Shown here: one piece after another, positions 35,975 to 45,494 of the stretch | Numbering within the stretch: position 1 is the stretch's first letter | Layout of the letters: each line of letters starts with the position of its first letter | From: Bog-473 sp963828505 | GTDB taxonomy: Bacteria > Actinomycetota > Acidimicrobiia > Acidimicrobiales > RAAP-2 | DNA: 64,000 nt | Reading direction: 5' to 3' | Assembly: GCA_963828505.1 (NCBI GenBank) | Contig: CAWHFM010000026.1 | Span: forward strand, 1 to 64,000 | Program-made: the position numbers and the translations under genes | Notes under the pieces: generated by a model | The model's database searches: none | What the model saw: only the letters and a program-made list of their open reading frames with translations | What the model was told of the DNA's origin: nothing

Positions 35975-36897
35975 GGGGCATCCGGATCACCGGCTGCGGC
36001 ATCGCCCTGCCGGACAAGGTCGTGACCAACGACGACATGGCCGCCAGCCTCGATACGAGTGACGAGTGGATCGTCGAGCGGACGGGCATCCGGGAGCGCC
36101 GCATCGGCGGCACGACGTCGGGCCTCGCCGTCGAGGCCGGGCTGGCGGCGTTGGCCGATGCCGGGCGCACCCCCGACCAGATCGATCACCTGGTTCTCGC
36201 CACCACGACGCCCGACGGGATCGTGCCCGGCACCGCCCCGAGCGTGCAGCACGGGATCGGCATCAAAGGTGGCGCCATGGACATCAACGCGGCCTGCTCC
36301 GGCTTCGTCTACGGGTTGATCGTGACGGCGGGGCTCGTCGCGGTGGGCTCGGGTCCGGTGCTGCTCGTCGGATCCGAGACACTGAGCCGGATCACCGACA
36401 TGGACGACCGCAAAATCGCCATCATCGTCGGCGACGGCGCGGGCGCGGTCGTGGTCGAGCCCGTCGACGGTCCCGGCGACCTCCTCAGCTGGAACATGAA
36501 CTCGGACGGGTCGTTGCGGCACCTCCTCAAGTGCGAGCACGGCGGCACGCTCTTCATGGACGGCAAGGAGGTCTTCCGCCGGGCCGTGCGCGTCGTGGTC
36601 GAATCGGCGGAGCGGGCCATGGCCGACGCCGGCATCGGCCCCGACGACGTCTCCCTGATGGTGCCGCACCAGGCCAACCTGCGCATCATTCTGGCCGCCT
36701 GCCAGCGCCTCGGCATCCCCGAGGAGCGCACGGCCGTGGTCATCGACCGCTACGGCAACACCTCGTCGGCCTCCATTCCCCTCGCGCTCCACGACGCCAT
36801 CGGAGCCGGGCGGGTCCACGACGGGGACACCCTGCTCCTGACGGGGTTCGGTGGCGGCATGACCTGGGCCAGCGCCGTCTACCGCTGGAACGGGTGA
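35971..36897 (+). CDS. 3-oxoacyl-ACP synthase III (FabH-like)
   Basis: 308 aa from GTG 35971. It shows the KASIII triad: Cys in DINAACSGFVYGL, His in VPHQANLRI and Asn in DRYGNTSSAS. The N-terminus DTSDEWIVERTGIRERR is diagnostic and the C-terminus ends GFGGGMTWAS. The enzyme condenses acyl-CoA with malonyl-ACP or transfers acyl groups. Being embedded between a thiolase-like gene and a sugar nucleotidyltransferase, rather than with fabD/acpP, suggests a dedicated pathway instead of primary fatty-acid synthesis. Confidence 0.95.
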   Translation: MRGIRITGCGIALPDKVVTNDDMAASLDTSDEWIVERTGIRERRIGGTTSGLAVEAGLAALADAGRTPDQIDHLVLATTTPDGIVPGTAPSVQHGIGIKGGAMDINAACSGFVYGLIVTAGLVAVGSGPVLLVGSETLSRITDMDDRKIAIIVGDGAGAVVVEPVDGPGDLLSWNMNSDGSLRHLLKCEHGGTLFMDGKEVFRRAVRVVVESAERAMADAGIGPDDVSLMVPHQANLRIILAACQRLGIPEERTAVVIDRYGNTSSASIPLALHDAIGAGRVHDGDTLLLTGFGGGMTWASAVYRWNG

Positions 36898-37763
36898 CCG
36901 CGGCCGCGCCCGGGTCGGCCCCGCCACTGGTCCTCCTCGCCGCAGGCCGGGCCCGGCGGTACGGCGGGTGCAAGCCCCTGGCCCCCATCGGCCTCCACGG
37001 CGAGGCCGTGATCGACTTCGTGGCCAGCGACGCCCTGGCCGGAGGGTTCGGCACCGTCGTCCTGGTGCTCGGACCGAGCACGGGGCCCGCCATCCGCTAT
37101 CACGTCGAGCACACGTGGCCCAAGGCGGTCGACGTGCGGTTCGCCCTGCAGCCCGCGCCCCTCGGCACCGTCCACGCCGTGCTGTGCGCGTCAGAGTTCG
37201 TCGGCGATGCGCCCTACGGCGTTTGCAACGCCGACGACGTCTACGGCACGTCCGGATGCACCATGCTGGCCTCGCACCTGATGGCGGGCACCGGAACCAA
37301 CGCCCTGGTCGGCTACCGGCTGGCCGACGCCGTCGTCGGCCTCTCGCCGGTCACCCGGGGGATCTGCCGGGTGGGCGAGGACGGGGAGCTGCTCGCCGTC
37401 GACGAACGCCGCCAGGTGAGGGCGACGGCCGACGGCGAGTTCGTAGCGGGCGACGGTCGTGAGCCGGCGACCCTTTCGCCCGACGCACGGGTGTCCATGA
37501 ACCTGTGGGGCTTCACCCCGGCCTTCCACCGGACCTTGCAGGCCGCCATGGATGCCGCCACGGAGGCGTCGGAAGAGGCGGAGGTGCTGCTGCCCGAGGT
37601 CGTCGCCTCGTCGCTCGGTTCCGCCTCGTTCACCGTGCTCCCCGCCAGCGGGCGCTGCGTCGGGGTCACCCATCCCGACGATCTCTCGCTCGTCCAGGCT
37701 GAGATCAACCGCCAGGTGGGCCGGGGCGAGCGACCGGCGTCGCTCTGGTCGTCGGTGGGCTGA
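36894..37763 (+). CDS. NTP-transferase (sugar nucleotidyltransferase-like)
   Basis: 289 aa from GTG 36894 (GTGA overlap). The Rossmann-like start LVLLAAGRARRYGGCKPLAP is the nucleotidyltransferase G-x-G-x-R-x-G...K signature, and GVCNADDVYG is the metal-binding DD. MNLWGFTPAFHRTLQ and EVLLPEVV follow, as in MobA/GlmU-like NTP transferases. The substrate could be a sugar phosphate. Last gene of the LLM-thiolase-KASIII set; about 700 bp without genes follow. Confidence 0.88.
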   Translation: MTAAAPGSAPPLVLLAAGRARRYGGCKPLAPIGLHGEAVIDFVASDALAGGFGTVVLVLGPSTGPAIRYHVEHTWPKAVDVRFALQPAPLGTVHAVLCASEFVGDAPYGVCNADDVYGTSGCTMLASHLMAGTGTNALVGYRLADAVVGLSPVTRGICRVGEDGELLAVDERRQVRATADGEFVAGDGREPATLSPDARVSMNLWGFTPAFHRTLQAAMDAATEASEEAEVLLPEVVASSLGSASFTVLPASGRCVGVTHPDDLSLVQAEINRQVGRGERPASLWSSVG

Positions 37764-38463
37764 GGCCGTCCTCCCCCGCATCCCGTCGCACCGCTGCCCG
37801 AGGCCCGACTCACCGGTCCCCGGACGCGACGCAACCCCGAGTAACCGGTCGGCCGAAGCCTCCCGCGCTCCTCGGGGCTACGTCTGCGACTGCCCGCTTA
37901 GCCCGAGCGGAGGCCGTGTCGGACAACCCCCGCCCGAACCGGACTCGCCGGCTCCAGGGAAGCCGTCGTGACCTGCCACGGACATTCGTTTTCAGCGCGA
38001 AATCTCCAGCACACGCCGGCCACGTTCCCCTCGCGGGTCCCGTCACCGGCCCTCGATCCCGCCGTACGACGTTCTCTCGGCCTCCCTCCGTTCGTCCTTG
38101 CGGCTTCCCTTCGGGCTTCCCTCGCTCCCACCTCTCGGTGTTCGCTTGAGGTTCGGTGTGCTGTCGATTCCGAACTGGAAAACAGATTGCGCTTCTGGTC
38201 ACACAAGGTCAATGGACATTCGCGAAATCCAGACGTTCTCCCCATCTTTCTCGCCGTCGTCCCCAGTATCGGGCACCACCGTCCCCAACTCATCCCCATG
38301 GTGCAACTCATCGCGATGGTCCGGCGCGACCCCCCACGGTGCAACTCATCCCCATGTTGCAGGCGTCCCCCATATCGCAGACCGTCCTCACGGTGCGCGC
38401 GCCGATTCTCTCGGCCCGGACGGCTGCAACGGGAGGAGACGGCCCGGCCGATCCCTTCCGCCG
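37764..38463. other. 700-bp intergenic region with short repeats
   Basis: No convincing gene on either strand. CAACTCATCNCNATG occurs at 38286-38300, 38304-38318 and 38342-38356. The rest is C-rich with many CTC/CCT words. Both flanking genes point into it (plus on the left, minus on the right), so it should hold terminators. Confidence 0.5.
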
Positions 38464-39267
38464 TCAGAGCGGGGTCACGTAGGCGCCGGAGATCCCGCCG
38501 TCCACGAGGAAGGTCGCGGCTGTGATGAAAGACGAGTCGTCGCTGGCCAGGAACGCCGCCGCCGCCGCGATCTCGCTGGCCTCGCCGAAACGTCCCATGG
38601 GGATGTGCACCAGGCGGCGGGCGGCGCGCTCGGGATCCTTGGCGAAGAGCTCCTGGAGCAACGGGGTGTTCACGGGCCCCGGGCAGAGCGCGTTGACGCG
38701 CACACCCTGGCGGGCGAACTGCACGCCGAGCTCGCGCGAGAGGGCGAGCACGCCGCCCTTCGACGCGGTGTAGCTGATCTGGCTCGTCGCCGCACCCAAC
38801 ACTGCGACGAAGGACGCGGTGTTGACGATGGAGCCGCGGCCACGGGCCAGCAGGTGCGGCAGCGCGTGCTTGCAGCACAGGTAGACCGACGTCAGGTTCA
38901 CCCGCTGTACCCGTTCCCACGCCTCGAGACCGGTCTCGAGGATTGAGTCGTCGTCGGGCGGGCTTATCCCCGCGTTGTTGCAACACACATCGATGTGGCC
39001 GAATTCGGCGGCGACCGCCCCGTACAGCTCCTCGACCTCGGTGGCGGAGGTCACGTCGGCCCTGAGGAACTTCCCGCCCACCGACGCCGCCACCTCGCCG
39101 CCCGCCATCTCGTCCACGTCCACCACGACGACGACCGCGCCCTCGCGGGCGAAGCGCTCGCACATGGCCCGCCCGATGCCGCTGGCCCCTCCCGTGACCA
39201 CGGCCACCCGGCCGGCCAGCCGGTGCGCGTACGGGATGCCGTCGGTACCGCTGCTCACGTCGCTCAC
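38464..39267 (-). CDS. short-chain dehydrogenase/reductase
   Basis: 267 aa. Classical SDR: GRVAVVTGGASGIGRAMCER (TGxxxGxG), CCNNAGISPP (NNAG), Ser in NTASFVAVLG, YTASKGGVLALSR (YxxxK), GPVNTPLLQEL and FLVDGGISGAYV. Asp in VVVVDVDEMAGG at the end of beta-2 indicates NAD(H) preference. It is the last of two minus-strand genes; the aldehyde dehydrogenase lies just upstream, so an alcohol-to-acid route is possible. Confidence 0.94.
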   Translation of the reverse strand: MSDVSSGTDGIPYAHRLAGRVAVVTGGASGIGRAMCERFAREGAVVVVVDVDEMAGGEVAASVGGKFLRADVTSATEVEELYGAVAAEFGHIDVCCNNAGISPPDDDSILETGLEAWERVQRVNLTSVYLCCKHALPHLLARGRGSIVNTASFVAVLGAATSQISYTASKGGVLALSRELGVQFARQGVRVNALCPGPVNTPLLQELFAKDPERAARRLVHIPMGRFGEASEIAAAAAFLASDDSSFITAATFLVDGGISGAYVTPL

Positions 39268-39339
39268 GTCGTGTTCTCTCCTTGGGTCGTAGGTCGCCCG
39301 CCGCGGGTCCCGGTGAGGGCCCCCACGTGAGAGGCCAGC

Positions 39340-40692
39340 TCACTCCGAGCTGATGAAGACGTTCTTCACGTCGGTGAACCCGTCGAGCGCATCGGGCCCG
39401 AGCTCGCGGCCGATGCCCGACTGCTTGGCCCCGCCGAAAGGGGTCCAGTAGCGCACGGAGCTGTGCGAGTTCACCGACAGCGTCCCCGTCTCGACGGCCC
39501 GAGCCACGCGCATGGCCCGACCCACGTCACGCGTCCACAACGAGCCCGACAGACCGTACGGGGTGTCGTTGGCCAGGCGGACCGCGTCCTCCTCGTCCTC
39601 GAAGGGTATGACCACGACCACCGGTCCGAAGATCTCCTCGGTGGCCGCCCGGTCGACGGGGTCGACCGGGGCCAGGACGGTCGGGGCGAACCAGTTGCCC
39701 GGTCCCTCCGGACAGCTGCCGCGCACGGCCACCGGGGCGCCGTCGGGCACGAACGAGGCCACGGTGGCGAGGTGCGACTCCGAAATGAGCGGGCCCATCT
39801 CGGTCGCCTCCAGTGCGGGGTCGCCCACGACGACGCCGGACACCGCCGGTTCGAGCAGCTCGAGGAAGCGGTCGTACACGGTGCGCTCCACCAGGATGCG
39901 CGAGCGCGCACAGCAGTCCTGCCCGGCGTTGTCGAACACCCCGCGCGGGGCGCGGGCGGCGGCGAGCTCGAGGTCGGCGTCGGAGAAGACGATGTTGGCG
40001 CTCTTGCCGCCCAGCTCGAGCGTCACCCGCTTGATCTGGCGCGCGCAGCCCGCCATGATCTCGCGCCCCACCTCGGTCGAGCCGGTGAAGCACACCTTGC
40101 GCACCGCGGCATGCGAGACGAAGCGCTCGCCGACCACGCTCCCCTTGCCCGGCAGGACCTGGAGCACTCCCTCGGGCAGCCCCGCCTCGAGCGCGAGCTC
40201 GCCGATGCGCAGCGCGCTGAGCGGGGTGAGCTCGGCCGGTTTGAGGACGACCGTGTTGCCTGCGGCCAGCGCCGGAGCGAAGCCCCACCCGGCAATGGCC
40301 ATGGGGAAGTTCCACGGCACGATGACGCCGACCACACCGAGGGGCTCGTGGAAGGTGACGTCGATGCCGCCGGGGACGGGGATCTGGCGACCCGTCAGGC
40401 GTTCCGGCGCGGCGGCGTAGTACTCAATCACGTCACGGACGTTCGCGGCCTCCCACCGGGCGTTCCCGATCACGTGCCCGGCGTTGGCCACCTCCAGGGC
40501 GGCCAGCTCCTCCCGGGCTCCGTCGACGGCGTCGGCGAAACGACGGAGCAGCCGCGCCCGGTCGCCCGGCGCAACGACGCGCCACGACTCGAAAGCGCCG
40601 GCGGCGCGCCGGATGGCGGCGTCGGTCTCGTCGGCGCTCAGACCCTCGATGGTCCTGATGGCCTCACCGGTGGCAGGGTTCTTGAGGTCCAC
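39340..40692 (-). CDS. NAD(P)-dependent aldehyde dehydrogenase
   Basis: 450 aa from GTG 40692. ALDH landmarks: VIVPWNFPMAIAGWGFAPAL, NTVVLKPAELTPLSALR, CFTGSTEVGREIM, Glu in VTLELGGKSANIVF, Cys in DNAGQDCCARSRILV and EIFGPVVVVIPFEDEE. It is slightly shorter than the usual 480-500 aa at the N-terminus. It oxidises an aldehyde to the acid. The tandem SDR gene may supply the aldehyde and the divergent acyl-CoA ligase may activate the acid. Confidence 0.95.
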   Translation of the reverse strand: MDLKNPATGEAIRTIEGLSADETDAAIRRAAGAFESWRVVAPGDRARLLRRFADAVDGAREELAALEVANAGHVIGNARWEAANVRDVIEYYAAAPERLTGRQIPVPGGIDVTFHEPLGVVGVIVPWNFPMAIAGWGFAPALAAGNTVVLKPAELTPLSALRIGELALEAGLPEGVLQVLPGKGSVVGERFVSHAAVRKVCFTGSTEVGREIMAGCARQIKRVTLELGGKSANIVFSDADLELAAARAPRGVFDNAGQDCCARSRILVERTVYDRFLELLEPAVSGVVVGDPALEATEMGPLISESHLATVASFVPDGAPVAVRGSCPEGPGNWFAPTVLAPVDPVDRAATEEIFGPVVVVIPFEDEEDAVRLANDTPYGLSGSLWTRDVGRAMRVARAVETGTLSVNSHSSVRYWTPFGGAKQSGIGRELGPDALDGFTDVKNVFISSE

Positions 40693-40875
40693 CTCGCGAT
40701 CATTGCCGATGGCAGCCGCCGGATGGAAGGTGGCGATCCTGGCCCGCCACGTCAGGCGCGGTGGCGCGCTACGACTTGATCTTGAACTTCGAGATCAACG
40801 ACGCGTCCACGGTCGTGAACGGGCAGCGCAAGGATGGCATCGTGTCCCAGCGGGATGCGCCGCTAGTCTGCGCCC

Positions 40876-42561
40876 GTGCCCGAGACCGCCCAGCCGACGT
40901 CGGCGCAACCGCAGCCGGCCGTGCAGTTCAACCTGGCCAAGGCCTTCGACACCCTGGTCGAGTCCATGGCCGACCGGGAGTGTGTCGTCTGGCGCGACCG
41001 GCGCCTCTCCTACGCCGACCTGGCCGAGCGGTCGCGCCGCCTGGCCTCCTACCTGTACGGCCGCGGCCTGCGGACGCACCGCGAGCGAGACGAGCTGCAG
41101 GGATGGGAGTCGGGCCAGGACCACGTGGCCCTCGCCCTCTACAACGGCAACGAGTACCTAGAGGGCATGCTCGGCTCGTACCGGGCCCGGGTCGCCCCGT
41201 TCAACGTCAACTACCGCTACGTGGGCGAGGAGCTTCGCTACCTGCTCGACGACGCCAAGCCCCGCGCCCTGATCCTCCACGCCTCGCTGGCGCCGACGTT
41301 CGCCGAGGTGCTGCCCGAGCTGAGCTCGCCGCCCGACGCGCTGCTCCAGGTGGCGGACGAATCGGGCCACCCCCTCCTCGACGGGGCGGTGGCGTACGAG
41401 GAGGCCCTCGCCGAAGGCGATCCTGCCGGACCCCCGGTCGACCCCTCCCCCGACGACCTCTACATTCTCTACACGGGGGGCACGACCGGCATGCCCAAGG
41501 GCGTGCTGTGGCGCCAGCACGACATCTTCATGGCCGCCATGGGCGGCAGGAAGGTGGGCACCTGGGAGATCGTGACCAGCTACGAGGACATCACGGCGCG
41601 GCTGGCGGAGAGCTTCCCGCTGCGGCTGCTGCTCCTGCCACCGCTCATGCACGGCGCGGCCCAGTGGGCGGCCTTCATGCTCATGGCCCAAGGCGCCACG
41701 ATCGTCTTCCCGGACGACCCGCGACGGGTCGACCCCGACGACGTATGGTCGACCGTCGAGCGCGAGCGGGCCAACACCATGACCGTCGTGGGTGATGCCG
41801 TCCTGCGGCCGCTCCTGCTCCAGCTCGACCGCAAGCAGTACGACCTCTCGTCCTTCTTCGCCGTGGGCAACGGCGGCGCGCCCCTCACCCCGGCTGTGCG
41901 CGCCCTGGCGATGGAACGCCTGCCCGACCTCGTGATCTCGGACTCGGCCGGGTCCTCGGAGACCGGGGCGCAGATGCACGCCACCTCCGTCGACCCCGTC
42001 GAGGTGGGCTCGTTCCTTCCCGGCCCCGGCACGGTCGTGGTCGACGAGTCGCTCCAACGGGTGCTTCAGCCCGGGCACGAGGGCAACGGGTGGCTGGCGC
42101 AGACCGGGAGCGTGCCGCTCGGGTATCTCGGCGACCCCGACAAGACGGCGCGCACCTTCCCCGTGATCGTCGGGGTGCGCTACTCCATTCCGGGAGACCG
42201 GGCGCGGCACCGGGCGGACGGGCAGATTGAGCTGCTGGGCCGCGACTCGGTCACGGTGAACTCCGGCGGCGAGAAGATCTTCGTCGAGGAGGTGGAGCGG
42301 GCCATCGCCGGCCATCCGGCGGTGGCCGACGTGGTGGTGACCGGGCGGCCCTCGGAGCGCTGGGGATCCGAGGTGGTGGCGATCGTCCAGCTCGCGCCGG
42401 GGGCCGACGCCGACGCCGCCTCCATCGCCGAGCACGCCTCGGCCCACATCGCCCGCTTCAAACTGCCGAAGGACGTCGTGTTCGTCGAGCACATTCAGCG
42501 GTCGCCCTCGGGCAAGGCGGACTACCGGTGGGCGGCCGAGACCGCGCTCAAGGAGGCCTAA
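40876..42561 (+). CDS. acyl-CoA synthetase (AMP-binding)
   Basis: 561 aa from GTG 40876. ANL superfamily motifs: P-loop LYTGGTTGMPKGVLWRQHD, LLPPLMHGAAQWAAF, SAGSSETGAQMHA (A5), GRDSVTVNSGGEKIFVEEVE (A8, hinge) and QRSPSGKADYRWA (A10 Lys). It forms acyl-AMP and then acyl-CoA. Similar proteins in actinobacteria act on medium/long-chain or steroid side-chain acids. Divergent from the ALDH gene across 183 bp that must hold both promoters. Confidence 0.95.
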   Translation: MPETAQPTSAQPQPAVQFNLAKAFDTLVESMADRECVVWRDRRLSYADLAERSRRLASYLYGRGLRTHRERDELQGWESGQDHVALALYNGNEYLEGMLGSYRARVAPFNVNYRYVGEELRYLLDDAKPRALILHASLAPTFAEVLPELSSPPDALLQVADESGHPLLDGAVAYEEALAEGDPAGPPVDPSPDDLYILYTGGTTGMPKGVLWRQHDIFMAAMGGRKVGTWEIVTSYEDITARLAESFPLRLLLLPPLMHGAAQWAAFMLMAQGATIVFPDDPRRVDPDDVWSTVERERANTMTVVGDAVLRPLLLQLDRKQYDLSSFFAVGNGGAPLTPAVRALAMERLPDLVISDSAGSSETGAQMHATSVDPVEVGSFLPGPGTVVVDESLQRVLQPGHEGNGWLAQTGSVPLGYLGDPDKTARTFPVIVGVRYSIPGDRARHRADGQIELLGRDSVTVNSGGEKIFVEEVERAIAGHPAVADVVVTGRPSERWGSEVVAIVQLAPGADADAASIAEHASAHIARFKLPKDVVFVEHIQRSPSGKADYRWAAETALKEA

Positions 42562-43202
42562 CCCTGGGGCCGGGCGGGGGGACGGCGAGCGGTCCGGGTC
42601 GGGCGGTCCTCACGACCCCGCGACTCGTGCTGCGACCGTTCGAGGACGCGGACCGGCAGCCGTTCTCCGATCTCAACGCGCACCCGCTCGTCGTGGCGTC
42701 GCTGGGCGTGGAAGCGACGAGGGCGGAGAGCGACGCCATGATCGACCGGTACACGGCCGAGTTGGCGCGCCAGGGATGGAGCTTCTGGGCCGTCTCCGAG
42801 CGGAGCAGCCCCGGGCTCATCGGGATGGTGGGGTTGCACCATGTCCCGCCGGACCTGCCCTGCGCTCCCGCGGTCGAGGTCGGATGGCGCCTGCATCCTG
42901 ACCATTGGGGCCAGGGCTACGCCACCGAGGCGGCGAGGGCGTCGCTCGACGTCGGCTTCGCGGCGGGCGTCGAGGAGATCGTCGCCTTCACCACGACGAC
43001 GAACACCCGCTCTCAGGCCGTCATGGAGCGCATCGGCATGGTGCGCGACCCGGCCGGCGACTTCGACCACCCCTCGCTCCCCGAAGGCAGCCCGTTGCGG
43101 CAACACGTGCTGTACCGCATCGGCGCATCGCAGCATCGGCCGCCCAACGGTGGGGTGAGTGGGCGTCAGGTCCAGGGATGGTGGATGACTGATGACGGGT
43201 GA
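42528..43202 (+). CDS. GNAT-family N-acetyltransferase (RimJ/RimL-like)
   Basis: Up to 224 aa; the conserved part starts LTTPRLVLRPFEDADRQPFS. The only in-frame upstream start found is GTG 42528, which overlaps the ligase gene by 34 bp. The acetyl-CoA site is VGWRLHPDHWGQGYATEAA (R/QxxGxG/A) and TNTRSQAVMERIGM is the closing helix. The closest style is ribosomal-protein acetyltransferases acting on small substrates. The last about 25 residues are low complexity. Confidence 0.85.
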   Translation: MGGRDRAQGGLTLGPGGGTASGPGRAVLTTPRLVLRPFEDADRQPFSDLNAHPLVVASLGVEATRAESDAMIDRYTAELARQGWSFWAVSERSSPGLIGMVGLHHVPPDLPCAPAVEVGWRLHPDHWGQGYATEAARASLDVGFAAGVEEIVAFTTTTNTRSQAVMERIGMVRDPAGDFDHPSLPEGSPLRQHVLYRIGASQHRPPNGGVSGRQVQGWWMTDDG

Positions 43203-44225
43203 CGGATGACGTGCACGTTGCTCGGGCGGCTGAGACCTTCGAGGCGCTGTCCGCCGGGTCGCTCTTCAACACCCGCACCCCGTTGTGCGGTCGCCAGAAG
43301 TGGTGGCTGTTAGGGGACAACGAGGCTCTCTGGCCCTATGCCGACGCATGGTCAGCGACGTGCACGCTGGCCGCACTGCCGGGGCAAGAGCGGGCGCGCG
43401 CATCGCTGACGGGCTTCCTGCATGGGCTGGGTGCATACCAGCGAGACCGCCGCTCGGCCCTCACCGGCCGCGACCCGGTCGGGGTCGAATGTGACGCGGT
43501 GTTCCCACATGGCCCAGGTGGAGACGTCTACTACGACGACAACACTTGGCTCGGGCTCGCGCTGTGCCGTCACTACGAACTGATCCGAGATGACCGCGTC
43601 GTCGAGCTCAGTCGCCGGGTGCTGCGCTTCGTCTTGACCGGGTGGTCGACCGACCAGGAGTGGAGCCACCCCGGCGGTATTCGCTGGAAAGTGCCGACCT
43701 CCAACACGTCACGCAATACCTGCTCCAATGCTCCTGTGGCCGAGTTGGCGGCGCTCACCTCAATCCGGGACGCGACGCCCCGGCGCTCGACTGGTCCAAG
43801 CGGATCTATGCCTGGGTTCACGGGACCCTGCTTGGGGAGACGGTCTGTACCACGACCAGATCGCGCCGAACGGCACCGTGCTGCCCGACGTCTGGAGCTA
43901 CAACCAGGGCACGATGATCGGTACCGGTGTCTTGCTCCACCAAGCCACGGGTGACGCCGACTTCCTCTCGCAGGCGCGCGAGACCGCGGCGGCCTCCCTC
44001 GGGCACTTCTCGCTCGATCGTCTCGTCGGTCAGGACGCCGCCTTCAACGCCGTGTTCTTCCGGAACCTGCTCCTCCTCAATGATGTCGAGCCGAATGAGG
44101 CGTATTGGAGTCTGGCCGAAGAGTACGCAGATCGAATGTGGAACCAAAGACGCAATCCGACCACGGGTCTCTTCTCAGGTGGCTCCTCTTTCTTGAACGA
44201 CACGGCACCGATGATGGAGATCTAG
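43199..44225 (+). pseudogene. glycoside hydrolase family 76-like, two frameshifts
   Basis: Frame one from GTG 43199 reads LFNTRTPLCGRQKWWLLGDN, YYDDNTWLGLALCRHYEL (GH76-like Asp pair) and EWSHPGGIRWK. Near 43750-43810 it moves to ALDWSKRIYAWVHGTLLG, then near 43830 to DGLYHDQIAPNG, VWSYNQGTMIGTGVLLHQAT and AFNAVFFRNLLLLND. Restored length is about 340 aa, typical for the family (alpha-1,6-mannan degradation). No signal peptide is evident. Two single-base frame changes inactivate it as read. Confidence 0.75.
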
Positions 44226-44367
44226 CCCTTCTGGCAGGCTCGAGGCCCCACGCCTAGTTACTTCGAGACATGTCGCACAACTGGCCGCGCCCACGAATGG
44301 TAGCACTCTCCGTACCTGCGCGTCGCGCCTCGCAGCGTTGCGGCACGCGGTTCGTCGGGCCGGCCCG

Positions 44368-44970
44368 ATGGCTTACGGTGAGCGCGTGAACCAGACCCTC
44401 CGGCGCTGCGAATGGGTGGGCACGGACCCGGCCATGACGGAGTACCACGACACGGAGTGGGGCGTCCCCGTGCACGACGACCTGACCCACTTCGAGTTCC
44501 TCGTGCTCGAGGGGGCCCAGGCCGGGCTGAGCTGGTCGACGATCTTGAAGCGGCGCGCCGGCTACCGCAAGGCGTTCGCCGGCTTCGACCCGGCCAAGGT
44601 GGCCCGCTTCACCCCGGCGCGGACGGAGAAGCTCCTATCCGATCCCGGCATCATCCGCAACCGGGCCAAGGTGGAAGCCACCGTCCGCAACGCCCGCGCC
44701 TTTCTGGCCGTGCAGGAAGAGTTCGGCTCCTTCGACACCTACGTGTGGGACTTCGTGGGGGGCGCACCCAAGGTGAATCGCTGGCGGCGGATCGATCAGC
44801 TGCCCGCTTCGTCGGCCGAGTCCGAGGCGCTGAGCAAGGACCTGCGCCGGCGCGGCTTCGGCTTCGTCGGACCGACCATCGTCTACGCCCACATGCAGGC
44901 GGCCGGGTTGGTCAACGACCACCTGGTCGGGTGCTTCCGCTACGCCGAGCTCACGCGCGGCGCGCCATGA
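44368..44970 (+). CDS. tag: DNA-3-methyladenine glycosylase I
   Basis: 200 aa from ATG 44368 (GTG 44386 also possible). Tag signature: RRCEWVGTDPAMTEYHDTEW, FEFLVLEGAQAGLSWSTILK, KAFAGFDPAKVARF, LLSDPGIIRNRAKVEATVRN and the C-terminal GFGFVGPTIVYAHMQAAGLV. It removes 3-methyladenine from alkylated DNA to start base-excision repair. Zinc ligands Cys near the N-terminus and His/Cys at the end (AAGLVNDHLVGC) are present. The 3' end overlaps the convergent GNAT gene by 20 bp. Confidence 0.95.
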   Translation: MAYGERVNQTLRRCEWVGTDPAMTEYHDTEWGVPVHDDLTHFEFLVLEGAQAGLSWSTILKRRAGYRKAFAGFDPAKVARFTPARTEKLLSDPGIIRNRAKVEATVRNARAFLAVQEEFGSFDTYVWDFVGGAPKVNRWRRIDQLPASSAESEALSKDLRRRGFGFVGPTIVYAHMQAAGLVNDHLVGCFRYAELTRGAP

Positions 44971-45433
44971 GCACCCGGGCGCCGAAGCGGCCCATCACAG
45001 GCTCCTCGGGCGGGAGGCCGCGCCCGGCGTACCACTGGTCGACCGGGCCGACCTCGACGAAGCCTTCCGACACGTAGAACGGCCCGTTCCAGGGCACGTC
45101 GCGATAGGTGGCCAGGGTCAGCTCGGCGTAGCCGTTGCCCGCGGCCCAGTCGCAGGCGGCGCGCAACAGGGCGCGCCCGGTGCCCCGACGCCCGTGATCG
45201 GGATGGACCGACAGCTGCTCCAGGTGGGCCCCTCCGGCCAACTCGTCGATGCGGGCGAACCCGGTCGGCTCGTCGGCGTCCACCAACACGACCAGGGCCG
45301 CGGCCAGGTCGTCGACACTGGCCGGACCGGGCAGCGGACCGATGCCGAGCGAGAGGAACATGGTGTCGGCCGCCGCCTCAATCGGCGGGAGCCGTGCCAG
45401 CTCGTCGCCACGGGCGGGACGGATGTCGGGCAC
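44951..45433 (-). CDS. GNAT-family N-acetyltransferase
   Basis: 160 aa. Acetyl-CoA-binding motif LSVHPDHGRRGTGRALLRAA (RxxGxG), with upstream GFARIDELAGGAHLEQ strands and FYVSEGFVEVG at the end. The substrate is unknown. Convergent overlap with tag (20 bp). Confidence 0.9.
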   Translation of the reverse strand: MPDIRPARGDELARLPPIEAAADTMFLSLGIGPLPGPASVDDLAAALVVLVDADEPTGFARIDELAGGAHLEQLSVHPDHGRRGTGRALLRAACDWAAGNGYAELTLATYRDVPWNGPFYVSEGFVEVGPVDQWYAGRGLPPEEPVMGRFGARVLMARRA

Positions 45434-45494
45434 TTACGTCGACACGAGCGAGTCAACCGTGCCCATGTGGCGCAGGTCGGACTCCTCTTCCTCC

